NCBI GenBank assembly: GCA_027484315.1
Contig: JAIXTE010000129.1
Location: forward strand, 1 to 64,000
From: Burkholderiales bacterium
GTDB lineage: Bacteria; Pseudomonadota; Gammaproteobacteria; Burkholderiales; Burkholderiaceae_B
Direction of reading: 5' to 3'
Length of the DNA: 64,000 nucleotides
Position 1 is the first letter of the stretch. Each line of letters starts with the position of its first letter. A program made the translations under genes and the position numbers. Positions 52,720 through 63,223 of the stretch are shown here, in pieces. The notes beneath the pieces are model-generated. The model was not told the origin of the DNA and ran no database searches. It saw nothing but the letters and a program-made list of their open reading frames with translations.

Positions 52720-53460
52720 ATGGATCAAAAGCCCCGCTTCAAGCCAGCCCCGGCGCTGATTACCCAGTCAGCACGCAAACTGGACCGAATTCCGGAACGT
52801 CTCGGCGGATCAAGCCTGACCTCCGAGCGTGCGCGCGGCCATTTGGTCCAGAAGTTGAAGACCCTTGGCATCGCAAACCAGCGAGTTCTGGATGTGGTGG
52901 CAGCTGTTCCGCGGCACCTGTTCGTTGATGAAGCGTTCGCATCGCGGGCTTATGAAGACGCAGCCTTGCCGATTGGGCACCAGCAGACCATTTCCAGGCC
53001 CTTTACCGTGGCCCGTTTTGCCGAGTATGCGCTGGAGGGGCGAGCCGATCTGGACAATGTTCTGGAAGTAGGGGCAGGCTGTGGCTACCAGGCAGCAGTT
53101 TTTGCAAATATTGCCAAACGCGTGGTCAGTATTGAACGCATTGAAGCGTTGTATGACAAAGCTCAGCGTAACCTGAAACTTGCCGGTTTCCAGAAAGTCA
53201 GAGTAATTCATGGTGATGGTTTGCTGGGCTTGCCCGCGCAGGCCCCATTTGATGTCATCATTGTGGCCGCTGCCGGTCTGGAAATTCCACAAGCCCTGCT
53301 CAAGCAACTCAAAGTGGGTGGTCGCCTGATCGTCCCTGTTGCTGACCAAAATCAGCAAAATTTGATGGTTGTAGATCGCCTTGCCGCTGACAGATGGCAC
53401 CGGGAGAAAAAAGACTTGGTAAAATTCGTACCCCTGTTACAAGGAACTCGCATCGTATGA
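52720..53460 (+). CDS. pcm: protein-L-isoaspartate O-methyltransferase
   Basis: A 246-residue repair enzyme that methylates isoaspartyl residues in aged proteins. The SAM motif is VLEVGAGCGYQAAVFANIAKRVVSIERIE; VPRHLFVDEAFASRAYEDAALPIGHQQTISRPF is the substrate-side signature. The N-terminal 45 residues are longer than in E. coli. It begins 7 bp after surE and overlaps the nlpD start by ATGA. Confidence 0.95.
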   Translation: MDQKPRFKPAPALITQSARKLDRIPERLGGSSLTSERARGHLVQKLKTLGIANQRVLDVVAAVPRHLFVDEAFASRAYEDAALPIGHQQTISRPFTVARFAEYALEGRADLDNVLEVGAGCGYQAAVFANIAKRVVSIERIEALYDKAQRNLKLAGFQKVRVIHGDGLLGLPAQAPFDVIIVAAAGLEIPQALLKQLKVGGRLIVPVADQNQQNLMVVDRLAADRWHREKKDLVKFVPLLQGTRIV

Positions 53461-54296
53461 AACGTGGTGTCTTAACCAAAACCTCTTTGCAGGGTCAAAC
53501 ACGCACATTGCTGGCTGGTTTTGCAACCCTTGTTTTTTTGGGAGCCTGTACCACGACCGGCAACCAGGCGCCCGTGGTGGATCGTTTGCCATCCCGCACC
53601 ACCGACTCGGCTGTTGCAAAAGACGGCATTTATATCGTGAAGGCTGGTGACACCCTGTACAGCATCGCTTTGGACAATGGTCTGGATTGGCGAGAGCTTG
53701 CCCGTGCCAACAACCTGGTAGACCCCAGCAAACTGAGCGTTGGCCAGCAACTGCGTGTCGCCGGTGCAACGGGCACTGTGTCAGGTGGTGCAAATCAGTC
53801 CAGCTCCATGGAAGACACCGGGGTGGAGGTCACACCAATCGCCCCGGCGGGTGCAGCCAAGTCAGTGGAGGCCAAGCCTCTTGAGGCCAAACCCGCGCCC
53901 GAAATCAAACCGCCCGCACCAACGGCAGTTACTCTGGGTTTTATCTGGCCACACCCTGGCTCAATCATTCAAGGGTACAAGGCTGGCGTGAACAAAGGGA
54001 TTGACCTGGCTGCCAAGGTGGGTGACCCCGTACTGGCTTCTCAGGCCGGTCGTGTGGTGTATTCCGGCAATGCCTTGCGTGGCTATGGCAACCTCATCAT
54101 TTTGAAGCATGACAACAATTTGCTGACCGCTTACGCCCACAACAAAACCTTGTTGGTGAAAGAAGGTGAACCGGTCACCAAAGGCCAGAAGATTGCCGAA
54201 GCAGGGCAGTCCGACACCGATCGCCCCAAATTGCACTTTGAAGTGCGCAAACAGGGCAAGCCCGTTGATCCAATGGATTACCTGCCGGCCCGTTAA
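53457..54296 (+). CDS. nlpD: NlpD-like LysM/M23 lipoprotein (amidase activator)
   Basis: A 279-residue outer-membrane lipoprotein: signal FATLVFLGAC (Cys31), LysM domain at residues 59-101 (YIVKAGDTLYSIALDNGLDWRELARANNL) and a C-terminal M23 domain. The M23 zinc ligands are partly lost (NKGIDLA replaces HxGxD), as in E. coli NlpD, which activates an amidase instead of cutting murein itself. It helps daughter-cell separation. In relatives rpoS follows; here rlmD starts 18 bp later. Confidence 0.93.
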   Translation: MKRGVLTKTSLQGQTRTLLAGFATLVFLGACTTTGNQAPVVDRLPSRTTDSAVAKDGIYIVKAGDTLYSIALDNGLDWRELARANNLVDPSKLSVGQQLRVAGATGTVSGGANQSSSMEDTGVEVTPIAPAGAAKSVEAKPLEAKPAPEIKPPAPTAVTLGFIWPHPGSIIQGYKAGVNKGIDLAAKVGDPVLASQAGRVVYSGNALRGYGNLIILKHDNNLLTAYAHNKTLLVKEGEPVTKGQKIAEAGQSDTDRPKLHFEVRKQGKPVDPMDYLPAR

Positions 54297-54314
54297 TTTT
54301 TATCGAATGTAGCC

Positions 54315-55688
54315 ATGGGCAGAAAGAAGAAGAAAGAAAGGACACCTGTGGTATTTCCTCAGGTGCAGGTCACCATTGAGTCCATTGATCTGGATGGCAA
54401 TGGAATAGGGCATGTCGACGGGAAAGTTCATTTCATTGATGGGGCAATCACCGGCGAAACGGTTATTGCCGAAATCACTCGCGTCAAGCCAAGCTACTCC
54501 AAAGGCCGCACATTGACCGTGCTCAACAGCGTGTCAACCCGAACAATACCGAAGTGCCCGCACTACGGCGTATGCGGTGGTTGCGCCATGCAGCACATTG
54601 AAACCAATGCCCAGGTGGCGATTAAAAACCGCGCGCTGGAAGACCTGTTGCAGCGCATCGGCAAGCAAAAACCCGAGCAGATGATGCCGCCCATTTATGG
54701 CTCATTTTGGGGTTACCGCCACCGTGCCCGTTTAAGCACCCGCTTTGTGATCAAGAAAGACCGTTTTTTCGTGGGTTTTCATGAAAAAGCATCTTCCTAT
54801 GTGGCCGACATGCAGGAGTGCCATGTGTTACCAAAGCATGTTTCCAACATGTTGGTACCGCTTGGCAACATGATGGTGACGCTGAGCATTTATATGCGCC
54901 TGCCCCAAATTGAACTCGCAGTGGGCGATGGAGTCACTGCCATGGTGCTGCGCCACCTTGAACCCTTGAGCGAAACAGACCTGGACACACTCAGGACATT
55001 TGGAAACGAGTGGGGCGTAGATTGGTGGTTGCAACCCGGTGGCCCTGCCACAGCGCATCGCCTTGAAGCGGACAAGCCAGTTGACTTGACCTACCGAATT
55101 CCAAGCTTCGGCATTCGCATGCGCTTTCGGCCGACTGATTTCACGCAAGTGAACCACATGATCAATGACGCTATGATCACCCGGGCTGTCTCGCTGCTGG
55201 ATTTGAAACCTGAAGACCGGGTGCTGGATCTGTTTTGTGGCCTGGGTAATTTTTCCTTGCCCTTGGCCACCAAAAGCAGTTTTGTGAAGGGCTTTGAAGG
55301 CTCCCAAGACCTGGTCAGCCGCGCAGCTGAAAATGCGCAATTCAACGGGTTGGCTGACAAAACGGAATTCCATGTGCGCAACCTGTTCGAGGTGGAAACA
55401 CCCGAATGGGAAAGCTGGGGCCAATACGACAAGGTGCTGGTTGATCCGCCCCGCGACGGCGCCCTTGAAATCTGCAAAGCCATTGTGGGTGCGCGTGCAT
55501 CGTTTCAACCCAAGCGCATAGTCTATGTCAGTTGCAACCCGGCCACCCTGGCCCGCGACACGGCTGTGCTGTGCAACGTGGGTTCCTACAAATTGATGAA
55601 AGCGGGGGTTGTGAACATGTTTCCTCACACTTCTCATGTGGAGTCAATCGCAGTGTTTGAACGGCTGGACTACAGCGACTTGAAATAA
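54315..55688 (+). CDS. rlmD: 23S rRNA (uracil-1939-C5)-methyltransferase RlmD
   Basis: A 457-residue methyltransferase with an N-terminal TRAM domain (VTIESIDLDGNGIGHVDGKVHFIDGAITGE). An iron-sulfur cluster site CPHYGVCGGC is present, with another Cys in MQECHVLP. The SAM domain (VLDLFCGLGNFSLPLA) ends with the catalytic Cys in YVSCNPATLARD. It methylates U1939 of 23S rRNA. The short gap from nlpD suggests co-transcription, and a good terminator follows. Confidence 0.95.
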   Translation: MGRKKKKERTPVVFPQVQVTIESIDLDGNGIGHVDGKVHFIDGAITGETVIAEITRVKPSYSKGRTLTVLNSVSTRTIPKCPHYGVCGGCAMQHIETNAQVAIKNRALEDLLQRIGKQKPEQMMPPIYGSFWGYRHRARLSTRFVIKKDRFFVGFHEKASSYVADMQECHVLPKHVSNMLVPLGNMMVTLSIYMRLPQIELAVGDGVTAMVLRHLEPLSETDLDTLRTFGNEWGVDWWLQPGGPATAHRLEADKPVDLTYRIPSFGIRMRFRPTDFTQVNHMINDAMITRAVSLLDLKPEDRVLDLFCGLGNFSLPLATKSSFVKGFEGSQDLVSRAAENAQFNGLADKTEFHVRNLFEVETPEWESWGQYDKVLVDPPRDGALEICKAIVGARASFQPKRIVYVSCNPATLARDTAVLCNVGSYKLMKAGVVNMFPHTSHVESIAVFERLDYSDLK

Positions 55689-55708
55689 AAACACGACGCC
55701 GAAATAGC

Positions 55709-55735
55709 AAACGGGGCCATTGCGGCCCCGTTTTC
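55709..55735 (+). terminator. rho-independent terminator after rlmD
   Basis: AAACGGGGCC (55709-55718) pairs with GGCCCCGTTT (55724-55733) around ATTGC and continues into T. It closes the yaaA-surE-pcm-nlpD-rlmD run. Confidence 0.92.
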
Positions 55736-55893
55736 GTTGGTGAAGTTGCCTCACCAACCTGGCGGTCGGTAGAGATATCGACCTATTGAGATTTCATACT
55801 GCGCCTTTCAAATTCACAACGCAACAACTTTCGATGCTGCATTGTGTCAAAAAAAGCTTACCGATCAGTAACTTCCGAAACTCTTGCTGTTTA

Positions 55894-56598
55894 TTACTCG
55901 CGGCTGCCGCCGGTAAACACCATGAGCAGTTGCAGCAAATTCACAAACAGGTTGTACAGGCTCAGGTAAATGCTCAAAGCGGCTGAAATGTAGTTGGTTT
56001 CGCCACCGCGCATGACTCGTTGCAGGTCAAACAGAATGAACAGCGAGAACAGGCCCACACAGATTGTGGAAATGGTCAGTGACAAGGCTGGCATTTGCAG
56101 GAAAATATTGGCCACGGAGGCCACAATCACCATGACCAAGCCAATCAACAGGCCTTTGCCCATGTTGGTGAAGTCGCGTTTGGTGACCGCTGCGTAGCTG
56201 GCCAAACCAAAGAAAATCCCCGCTGTACCCAATGCCGCCATCATGATGATGGAGCCACCGTTGGACAAACTCAAGGCGACTGACAGAATGCCGGAAAGCA
56301 TCAAGCCCATGAAGAACGTAAAGCCCAGCATCAACACCACACCGAAGGAATTATTCCGGTTGCGCTGAATACCCCAGATGAAACCAAACATGGCGGCCAG
56401 CATGACCACGAATGAAAGGATTGGGCTGCCTGCAAACAGGCGGAAAAATCCAAACTGAATGCCTGCAAAAGCGCCCAAGGCCGTGGGGACCATGGACAAG
56501 GCCAGCAGGAAGTAAGTGTTTCGTAGTACCCGGTTGGTTTCTACCGTTGACACACCACCGGCTGTACGGCCAAATTGTGCTGTTCTGAATTCAGACAT
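55894..56598 (-). CDS. Bax inhibitor-1 / YccA family membrane protein
   Basis: A 234-residue protein with seven hydrophobic segments (first NRVLRNTYFLLALSMVPTALGAFAG, last LSIYLSLYNLFVNLLQLLMVF). The BI-1 core (GSIIMMAALGTAGIFFGLASYAAVTKRDFTNMGKGLLIGLVMVIVASVANIFL) is clear. Bacterial YccA-like members modulate the FtsH protease; some BI-1 proteins leak calcium. It is convergent with rlmD and divergent from ndk. Confidence 0.9.
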   Translation of the reverse strand: MSEFRTAQFGRTAGGVSTVETNRVLRNTYFLLALSMVPTALGAFAGIQFGFFRLFAGSPILSFVVMLAAMFGFIWGIQRNRNNSFGVVLMLGFTFFMGLMLSGILSVALSLSNGGSIIMMAALGTAGIFFGLASYAAVTKRDFTNMGKGLLIGLVMVIVASVANIFLQMPALSLTISTICVGLFSLFILFDLQRVMRGGETNYISAALSIYLSLYNLFVNLLQLLMVFTGGSRE

Positions 56599-56770
56599 GT
56601 GTTCTCGCTCCTTTGTAAAACGCGACTTGCTGTGGAATTAGAGTAAAGGTAATGACGAAAAGTTTCAATTCAAGACGTGGGGCAGGGCATGGATTGGGTT
56701 TTTCACATAAACAGGCTATAATTGCTGGTTAATCTTCATGCTTTTTTAATCTTTTCGGAGTGGTTATACC

Positions 56771-57196
56771 ATGGCAATCGAACGCACCCTGTCCATCATC
56801 AAGCCTGATGCTGTTGCAAAAAATGTAATTGGTCAAATTTACAGCCGCTTTGAAGGCGCAGGCCTGAAAGTTGTTGCTTCCCGCATGGCCCACCTGTCAC
56901 GCGCTGAAGCAGAAGGCTTCTACGCTGTTCACAAAGCACGTCCTTTCTTCAAGGACCTGGTTGAATTCATGATTTCCGGCCCAGTCATGATCCAGGCGCT
57001 GGAAGGTGAAAACGCAATTGCAGTAAACCGCGAATTGATGGGTGCTACAAACCCCAAAGAAGCCGCTGCAGGCACCATTCGTGCAGATTTCGCTGAAAGC
57101 ATCGATGCAAACGCTGTTCACGGTTCAGACGCGCCTGAAACAGCAGCTGTGGAAATCGCTTACTTTTTCCCAGCCTCACAAGTATTTTCACGTTAA
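56771..57196 (+). CDS. ndk: nucleoside-diphosphate kinase
   Basis: A 141-residue Ndk that transfers phosphate from ATP to nucleoside diphosphates. The start [20 protein letters not shown] and the active-site stretch [16 protein letters not shown], with the phosphorylated His, are diagnostic. It is full length. It begins the conserved ndk-rlmN-rodZ-ispG-hisS-yfgM-bamB run. Confidence 0.98.
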   Translation: MAIERTLSIIKPDAVAKNVIGQIYSRFEGAGLKVVASRMAHLSRAEAEGFYAVHKARPFFKDLVEFMISGPVMIQALEGENAIAVNRELMGATNPKEAAAGTIRADFAESIDANAVHGSDAPETAAVEIAYFFPASQVFSR

Positions 57197-57264
57197 TCTG
57201 TAAAGACAGCGTTGAATCCCGGGGGCGCAGTTTGCGTCCCTGTTTGTTTTGAAAGGACAATCCC

Positions 57265-58413
57265 ATGCCTGAACAACTCGACAATTTGCTGGACTATTCA
57301 GTGCCTGAGTTGATTCAATGGTGTGGCAATCTGGGCGAAAAACCTTTCCGGGCCAAGCAACTGTCCAAGTGGATCCACCAGTCCGGTGTAGACAATTTCG
57401 ACTCCATGACAGACCTGGCCAAGTCATTCCGCCAGAACCTGCAAAACCGCGCTTGCATCAAAGCACCCGAAATCATCTCTGACCATGTTTCCAAAGACGG
57501 CACCCGCAAGTGGCTGTTTGACGTGGGGCATGGTGATGCAGTTGAAACTGTATTCATTCCCGAAGAGCGCCGTGGCACCCTTTGCGTCAGTTCCCAAGCT
57601 GGTTGCGCAGTGAACTGCCGCTTTTGTTCGACGGGCAAGCAGGGGTTTTCTCGCAACCTGAGCACCGCGGAAATTGTCGCGCAGTTGTGGAAAGCAAATG
57701 TACTGCTCCGTGATGCGGGTGACCGGGTTTATGCACAAGACCGCCCTGTTACCAACGTGGTCATGATGGGCATGGGCGAACCACTGCTGAACTATGACGC
57801 CCTGGTGCCCGCACTGCAATTGATGCTGGATGACACCGCATACGGCTTATCTCGCCGCAGGGTTACTGTGTCCACGTCGGGTGTTGTGCCGTTCATGGAC
57901 AGGCTTTCTCAAGACTGTCCGGTTGCACTGGCTGTCTCATTGCACGCGCCAAACGACGCATTGAGAGACCACTTGGTACCCTTGAACAAAAAGTATCCAT
58001 TACGTGATTTGCTGGATGCCTGTTTGCGCTACTTGAAGTTTGCTCCCCGCGATTTCATCACTTTTGAGTATGTCATGCTCGATGGAGTGAACGACAAACC
58101 CGAACATGCACGTCAACTGCTTGAAATAGCCAATATTGTGCCCTGCAAGTTCAACCTGATACCGTTCAATCCATTTCCGGAGTCAGGCTTGCTCAAGTCA
58201 ACAAGCCCGGCCATCAAGGCGTTCGTAGACGTGTTGTCGGAAGCTGGTGTGGTGACCACGGTTAGAAAAACAAGGGGCGAGGACATTGACGCAGCCTGCG
58301 GCCAGTTGGCAGGCGAGGTCAAGGACCGCACCAGAGTACGCGAAAGGTCGGTCAGCACAGTGTCGCTTGAAGAACTGAGAGCTTCCTCCAAACGCAGTGT
58401 ACAGGCTGATTAG
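57265..58413 (+). CDS. rlmN: dual-specificity RNA methyltransferase RlmN
   Basis: A 382-residue radical SAM enzyme that makes 2-methyladenosine at A2503 of 23S rRNA and A37 of some tRNAs. The cluster cysteines are Cys114, Cys118 and Cys121 ([16 protein letters not shown]), and the C-terminal mechanistic Cys345 is in [15 protein letters not shown]. The tail after it is slightly extended. AAAGGA precedes the ATG. The TPR gene pilW, often next in betaproteobacteria, is not present. Confidence 0.96.
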   Translation: MPEQLDNLLDYSVPELIQWCGNLGEKPFRAKQLSKWIHQSGVDNFDSMTDLAKSFRQNLQNRACIKAPEIISDHVSKDGTRKWLFDVGHGDAVETVFIPEERRGTLCVSSQAGCAVNCRFCSTGKQGFSRNLSTAEIVAQLWKANVLLRDAGDRVYAQDRPVTNVVMMGMGEPLLNYDALVPALQLMLDDTAYGLSRRRVTVSTSGVVPFMDRLSQDCPVALAVSLHAPNDALRDHLVPLNKKYPLRDLLDACLRYLKFAPRDFITFEYVMLDGVNDKPEHARQLLEIANIVPCKFNLIPFNPFPESGLLKSTSPAIKAFVDVLSEAGVVTTVRKTRGEDIDAACGQLAGEVKDRTRVRERSVSTVSLEELRASSKRSVQAD

Positions 58414-58669
58414 ACAGGGGCTTTGTCATACAATGACTTCATGATTGAAGTGTCGTTGCAGTGAGGCCGAAGCGCTTCTGCTTATAAAAATTTAAATTTC
58501 GATGTCACACTTGGTTTGCTTTCTTCAAAGTTTAGCCAACACATTGAATTTTCATACAAATTACTTGAGTCTATCTGCCTGCTTGGATTATCCTGCATAG
58601 ATAGAATCGATGGAATGAATAAAACTAATATCGCGACCTTAAAGGTTTGCAGATGCTTGGAAAGACCAA

Positions 58670-59875
58670 ATGAATGAAAACCGTGCCATGAACAATAACG
58701 AGTCCTCAGACGCCAGCGCTGGCCAAGATGTAAAACCAGATTCCAGTGCCGCCGCGTTCACAGAAAGACACCCAAATCTGACGCTGTTGGAGTCCGGGCA
58801 GAATCCAGGTGAAATCTTGCGCGCAGCACGCGAGAAAGCGGGTTATTCACTCAGCGACATCAGTACACAGACCAAGATCAATGTGCGTCAACTGGAAGCG
58901 ATCGAAAGCGGAGACGTGGGTCGACTGCCTCCTGAAACCTTCGCCAAAGCATTTATCAAAAGCTATTGCAAAGCGCTAAAAATGGACCCAGCGCCGATTA
59001 TTTTGTCTTTTGGCTATTCTGAGGTGGGGGCCCAAGCCAAAGCACTGCGTGCAGGCCAGGTCGAAGCTGGTCGTGTAGAGCCACTTGAGCCCAAAATGCC
59101 AAGCAGTTCCAAGCGTTTGTCGACTTTGAATTTTGACCGGAAAACTGGAAAGAAATCACTGAGCTATGGCATTGTGCTGGCCGCGGTTGTGGTCATGGCC
59201 GTGTTTTACATCCCGGTTTTCCTGTCCAGCCAGACCGAAGAAGTCACTAGTGAAGAGGCAATCGACCCCAATGAGGCGCCTGTCGCGACCATGGAGCTGG
59301 ATAAGCAATCGTCCGATGGTTTGCCCTTGCCCTTGAATAACCCATCCAATGCCGGTGAAGTTCCTATTTTCCCGGCACTGCAGCCATCAACCGCGCCTGT
59401 CGAGCCTGCGGCATCTAATACGCCAGCTGCGCCAGCAAATTCCGGTTTGCCAGCCGCCCCAGCAAATTCTGCTTCAACGAACGCGGCCCCGGCTGTGGTA
59501 GCACCTTCCGCACCATTGGCAACCACACCTGCAGCGCCGGCTTCTCCAGCAGCGCAGGCGCCAGCACAATCGCTGAGTGCACCGGCGACCTCCGCAACAG
59601 CCTCGCCCGCAACCCCGGCGGCGGCGCCAGTGGGTCCCCAAGGCGCCTTGCGCTTTAACTTTCAGGAGCAGTCCTGGGTCACCGTTCGCGATGCAAACGA
59701 CAAGGTGCTGATTTCTCAACTCAATGAAGCCGGCAGCAATCTTGAAGTGCGCGGTCAAACGCCTTTCAAGTTGATTGTTGGCAATGCCAAAGCCGTGAAG
59801 GTGACCAGCAATGGCAAACCGGTGGATTTGAATACGAACATCAGTGGTGAAGTTGCACGTGTCACAGTTCGCTGA
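58670..59875 (+). CDS. rodZ: RodZ-like helix-turn-helix/DUF4115 cell-shape protein
   Basis: A 401-residue bitopic protein. A cytoplasmic HTH domain is at about 45-110 (LRAAREKAGYSLSDISTQTKINVRQLEAIESGDVGRLP), one membrane helix follows (YGIVLAAVVVMAVFYIPVFL), then a long Pro/Ala-rich periplasmic linker (about 220-325). The C-terminal DUF4115 domain is LRFNFQEQSWVTVRDANDKVLISQLNEAGSNLEVRGQTPFKLIVGNAKAV. RodZ links MreB to the wall synthesis machinery. The 256 bases before it are AT-rich and hold no gene. Confidence 0.9.
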   Translation: MNENRAMNNNESSDASAGQDVKPDSSAAAFTERHPNLTLLESGQNPGEILRAAREKAGYSLSDISTQTKINVRQLEAIESGDVGRLPPETFAKAFIKSYCKALKMDPAPIILSFGYSEVGAQAKALRAGQVEAGRVEPLEPKMPSSSKRLSTLNFDRKTGKKSLSYGIVLAAVVVMAVFYIPVFLSSQTEEVTSEEAIDPNEAPVATMELDKQSSDGLPLPLNNPSNAGEVPIFPALQPSTAPVEPAASNTPAAPANSGLPAAPANSASTNAAPAVVAPSAPLATTPAAPASPAAQAPAQSLSAPATSATASPATPAAAPVGPQGALRFNFQEQSWVTVRDANDKVLISQLNEAGSNLEVRGQTPFKLIVGNAKAVKVTSNGKPVDLNTNISGEVARVTVR

Positions 59876-59960
59876 TTCAAAGTAACCCTGTTTGCAGATG
59901 GGGTCGAAGTGTCGACCCCAACCCCGTCAGTAACCCCGCACACCCCGGAAGCACTTCGCC

Positions 59961-61208
59961 GTGATTTCAAACACTCCCCTCAAACGACGTCAGACGCATC
60001 AAGTGGATGTACGCTGGAAAGAACACGTTGTCTCAATCGGTGGGGCCGCACCCGTGCTGGTCCAGTCCATGACCAACACCGACACTGCCGACGCATTGAA
60101 TACGGCCTTGCAGGTCAAGGCCCTGTACCTGGCTGGCAGCGAAATGGTTCGAATTACCGTCAACAACGAGGCTTCGGCCGAGGCAGTGCCTTACATTCGT
60201 GAACAGCTCGACAAGATGCGCATCCCAGTGCCCTTGGTTGGAGACTTCCATTACAACGGGCACTTGCTGCTTCAGAAGTATCCAGACTGTGCCAAGGCGC
60301 TGTCCAAGTACCGCATCAACCCGGGTAATGTGGGTTCGGCCCGTTCTCGGGACGACAACTTCGCAGCCATGATTGCCATTGCTGCGGAACATGACAAGCC
60401 TGTTCGAATTGGCGTGAATTGGGGCAGCCTGGATCAAAACCTGCTGGCTCGCATGATGGATGAAAATGGCAAAAAGGCCGATCCCTTGCCTGCGCAACAG
60501 CTGATGTACCAGGCATTGATCGAGTCTGCGGTTGGCAGTGCCCACAAGGCTGTGGCTCTGGGTTTGCCCGCCAATAAAATTGTGTTGTCCTGCAAAGTCA
60601 GTCAGGTTCAAGACTTGATAGCGGTTTACCGTGAACTGGCCGGTCGAAGTGAGTTCCCCCTGCATTTGGGTTTGACTGAGGCTGGCATGGGCACCAAGGG
60701 CATTGTGGCCTCCACCGCTGCACTGTCGGTGTTGTTGCAGGAAGGAATTGGAGACACCATACGTGTGTCGCTAACCCCTGAGCCCAATGGCGATCGGTGC
60801 AAGGAAGTACTCGTGGGGCAGGAAATTCTCCAGTCGCTGGGCCTGCGTGCCTTTACACCCCAAGTGATCGCATGCCCAGGTTGTGGTCGCACCACCAGCA
60901 CCGTGTTTCAGGAATTGGCGGATCAAATTCAAACCTATCTGCGCGATCAAATGCCCATCTGGAAAAACCAGTATGTGGGCGTCGAAGAAATGAAAGTGGC
61001 GGTCATGGGTTGCGTGGTGAATGGTCCCGGCGAAAGCAAGCATGCTGATATCGGCATTTCGCTGCCTGGCACCGGCGAGGCTCCTTCGGCACCGGTATTT
61101 CTCGATGGCAAGCGCACTGTGACCCTGAAGGGGGCGAACATTGCCCAGGAATTTCAGGCAATTGTGCAGCGTTATGTCGAGCAAAGATACGCCGGCGGCA
61201 ACAAGTAG
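59961..61208 (+). CDS. ispG: (E)-4-hydroxy-3-methylbut-2-enyl-diphosphate synthase
   Basis: A 415-residue iron-sulfur enzyme of the MEP isoprenoid pathway. [20 protein letters not shown] opens the TIM barrel; cluster cysteines are in [17 protein letters not shown] and [24 protein letters not shown] start with GGAAG upstream gives the N-terminus [19 protein letters not shown], as expected for the family. It is 85 bp after rodZ. Confidence 0.95.
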   Translation: MISNTPLKRRQTHQVDVRWKEHVVSIGGAAPVLVQSMTNTDTADALNTALQVKALYLAGSEMVRITVNNEASAEAVPYIREQLDKMRIPVPLVGDFHYNGHLLLQKYPDCAKALSKYRINPGNVGSARSRDDNFAAMIAIAAEHDKPVRIGVNWGSLDQNLLARMMDENGKKADPLPAQQLMYQALIESAVGSAHKAVALGLPANKIVLSCKVSQVQDLIAVYRELAGRSEFPLHLGLTEAGMGTKGIVASTAALSVLLQEGIGDTIRVSLTPEPNGDRCKEVLVGQEILQSLGLRAFTPQVIACPGCGRTTSTVFQELADQIQTYLRDQMPIWKNQYVGVEEMKVAVMGCVVNGPGESKHADIGISLPGTGEAPSAPVFLDGKRTVTLKGANIAQEFQAIVQRYVEQRYAGGNK

Positions 61209-61258
61209 CTCAAGAATAGGCGACAATACTGGGTTGAGAAATAAAGTTAAATGCGTCA

Positions 61259-62584
61259 ATGAGTCATCCTGAGTCGCCGGAACAATCCAAAGCCAAAAAG
61301 CAAACCCGACTTCAATCCGTCAAGGGAATGAATGATGTGCTGCCCGTCGAGGGCATTCATTGGGAAAATCTGGAGGTCATGCTGCGAGAGTGGCTAACTT
61401 CCTATGGTTACCGCCTGATCAAAACCCCAGTGCTGGAACCCACCTCCCTGTTTCGCAGGGGAATCGGTGAGGTCACCGACATCGTGGAAAAGGAAATGTT
61501 CAGCTTTGTGGACCGTTTGAACGGTGACGAACTGACTCTGCGCCCTGAGTTCACTGCCGGTATTGCCCGCGCCACCATTCAGCACAACCTGACATACGCC
61601 GCGCCACAGCGCGTGTATTCCATGGGGCCGGTGTTCCGCCATGAACGCCCGCAGCGCGGCCGTTACAGGCAGTTTCATCAACTGGATGTGGAAGCGCTTG
61701 GCTTTGCCGGGCCAGATATTGATGCCGAACTGATCGTCATGCTGTCGCGGCTGTGGCGTGAAATGGGTCTCGAAGATGTTCGTCTGGAAATCAACTGCCT
61801 GGGTGAAGCGCCTGAGCGGTTGGCCCATCGGCAGGCTTTGATTACCTACTTTGAAGCCCATGCGGAGCTGCTTGATGAGGATGCCAAGCGACGCCTGCAC
61901 AGCAATCCATTGCGTATTCTGGACACCAAAAACCCGACCATGCAAGACATGGTCAACGGTGCGCCACGTTTGTCCGAGTTTCTTGGGGCAGAATCGATAG
62001 CGCACTACCAGGGTGTAAAACGCCTTCTAGACGACGCCGGTGTGCGTTACATTGAAAACCCGCGTCTTGTGCGCGGTCTCGATTATTACAACCTCACCGT
62101 GTTCGAATGGATCACAGATGCCTTGGGGACCCAAGGCACAATCTGCGGTGGCGGGCGATATGACGGGCTGATTGAAGTGCTGGGTGGCAAACCCACACCG
62201 GCGATCGGTTTTGCGATTGGCTTGGAACGTTTGCTGGAGTTGTACCTCGAAGTGAATCAGCCTGATGACACGGCCGATCTCGACGTGTACGTGGTACATC
62301 AAGGCGAGGGCACTTCCCGCAGGGCATTCACGTTGGCTGAAGAGTTGCGTGATGCTGGTTTTGCCGTGGTGTTGCACGCAGGTGGTGGTGGTTTTAAAGG
62401 CCAGATGAAGCGGGCAGATGCCAGCGGAGCCGCGGTGGCGGTGATTCTCGGCGAAAACGAGTTGAATGCAGGCACTGCCGCAGTGAAAGTGCTGCGCGGT
62501 GAAAGCAAGCAGGAAGAATTCAAACAAGAAGGGTTGGCTGAAGCGATTTTCGGCCTGCTATATCGAGAAGGAGATGAGTCTTGA
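61259..62584 (+). CDS. hisS: histidyl-tRNA synthetase
   Basis: A 441-residue class II synthetase. Motif 2 is [30 protein letters not shown]; the histidine-binding loops are [15 protein letters not shown] and [10 protein letters not shown]; motif 3 is [15 protein letters not shown]. The C-terminal anticodon domain ([51 protein letters not shown]) is complete. It overlaps the yfgM start. Confidence 0.97.
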   Translation: MSHPESPEQSKAKKQTRLQSVKGMNDVLPVEGIHWENLEVMLREWLTSYGYRLIKTPVLEPTSLFRRGIGEVTDIVEKEMFSFVDRLNGDELTLRPEFTAGIARATIQHNLTYAAPQRVYSMGPVFRHERPQRGRYRQFHQLDVEALGFAGPDIDAELIVMLSRLWREMGLEDVRLEINCLGEAPERLAHRQALITYFEAHAELLDEDAKRRLHSNPLRILDTKNPTMQDMVNGAPRLSEFLGAESIAHYQGVKRLLDDAGVRYIENPRLVRGLDYYNLTVFEWITDALGTQGTICGGGRYDGLIEVLGGKPTPAIGFAIGLERLLELYLEVNQPDDTADLDVYVVHQGEGTSRRAFTLAEELRDAGFAVVLHAGGGGFKGQMKRADASGAAVAVILGENELNAGTAAVKVLRGESKQEEFKQEGLAEAIFGLLYREGDES

Positions 62585-63219
62585 GTCGTTACAGCCTTGA
62601 AGAGCAAGAACAACTGGCCAGTTTGAAAGCATTCTGGTCCAAGTACGGCAATTTCATTTTGACGGTGTTGATTCTTGTGTTTGGTGCTTTTGCGTTGAAC
62701 AACGGATGGAAGTGGTGGCAAGGACGTCAGGCGAATGAGTCTGTAGTGGTCTACGAGCGCCTGGACGCTGCGATCAAGCAAGGTGATCTTGAGTTGATGG
62801 GACAAATCCAGAACACCTTGACGGAAAATCATGGTGGTTCGCCGTACGCCCAGCGGGGTGCTTTGCTGGTAGCCAAGGCCTACTTCGACAAAGGTCAACT
62901 GAACGAGGCGAAATCAGCCCTGCAGTGGGCAGTGGATGAGGCCAAGCTTGACGAGTATTCAGCGACAGCGCGCCTGATGCTGTCCGCAGTTCTGATTGAG
63001 CAGTCTGAGTTTGATGCCGCCAAGGAAACCTTGAGCAAAGTACCAACGGGCTTTGAGGGCATGTTTCACGACCGTTTGGGTGACCTTGCCCTGGTGCAGA
63101 AAGACGTAGCTGCTGCGAGAAAGGAATATGAACTCGCTTTGAGCACCATTCAGGCCGACAGCCCATGGAAACAGGTCATCGAGCGAAAAATCAGTGCGTT
63201 GCCAAAAACCGGAGAGTAA
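62581..63219 (+). CDS. yfgM: YfgM/ancillary SecYEG translocon subunit, TPR protein
   Basis: A 212-residue protein with one membrane helix ([22 protein letters not shown]) and a periplasmic TPR domain ([50 protein letters not shown]). The start is a TTG overlapping the hisS stop (TTGA), with AAGGAGA about ten bases upstream. YfgM sits at the Sec translocon and partners PpiD in E. coli. The gene precedes bamB, as usual. Confidence 0.92.
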   Translation: MSRYSLEEQEQLASLKAFWSKYGNFILTVLILVFGAFALNNGWKWWQGRQANESVVVYERLDAAIKQGDLELMGQIQNTLTENHGGSPYAQRGALLVAKAYFDKGQLNEAKSALQWAVDEAKLDEYSATARLMLSAVLIEQSEFDAAKETLSKVPTGFEGMFHDRLGDLALVQKDVAAARKEYELALSTIQADSPWKQVIERKISALPKTGE

Positions 63220-63223
63220 GTCC

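Noticed and set aside
54828-55637. A 269-codon minus-strand frame
   Set aside because: Antisense to rlmD; no motif.
59909-60202. A frame that could extend or replace the ispG start
   Set aside because: It is in another frame; the ispG family signature begins in the GTG-started frame at 59961, so no frameshift needs to be assumed.
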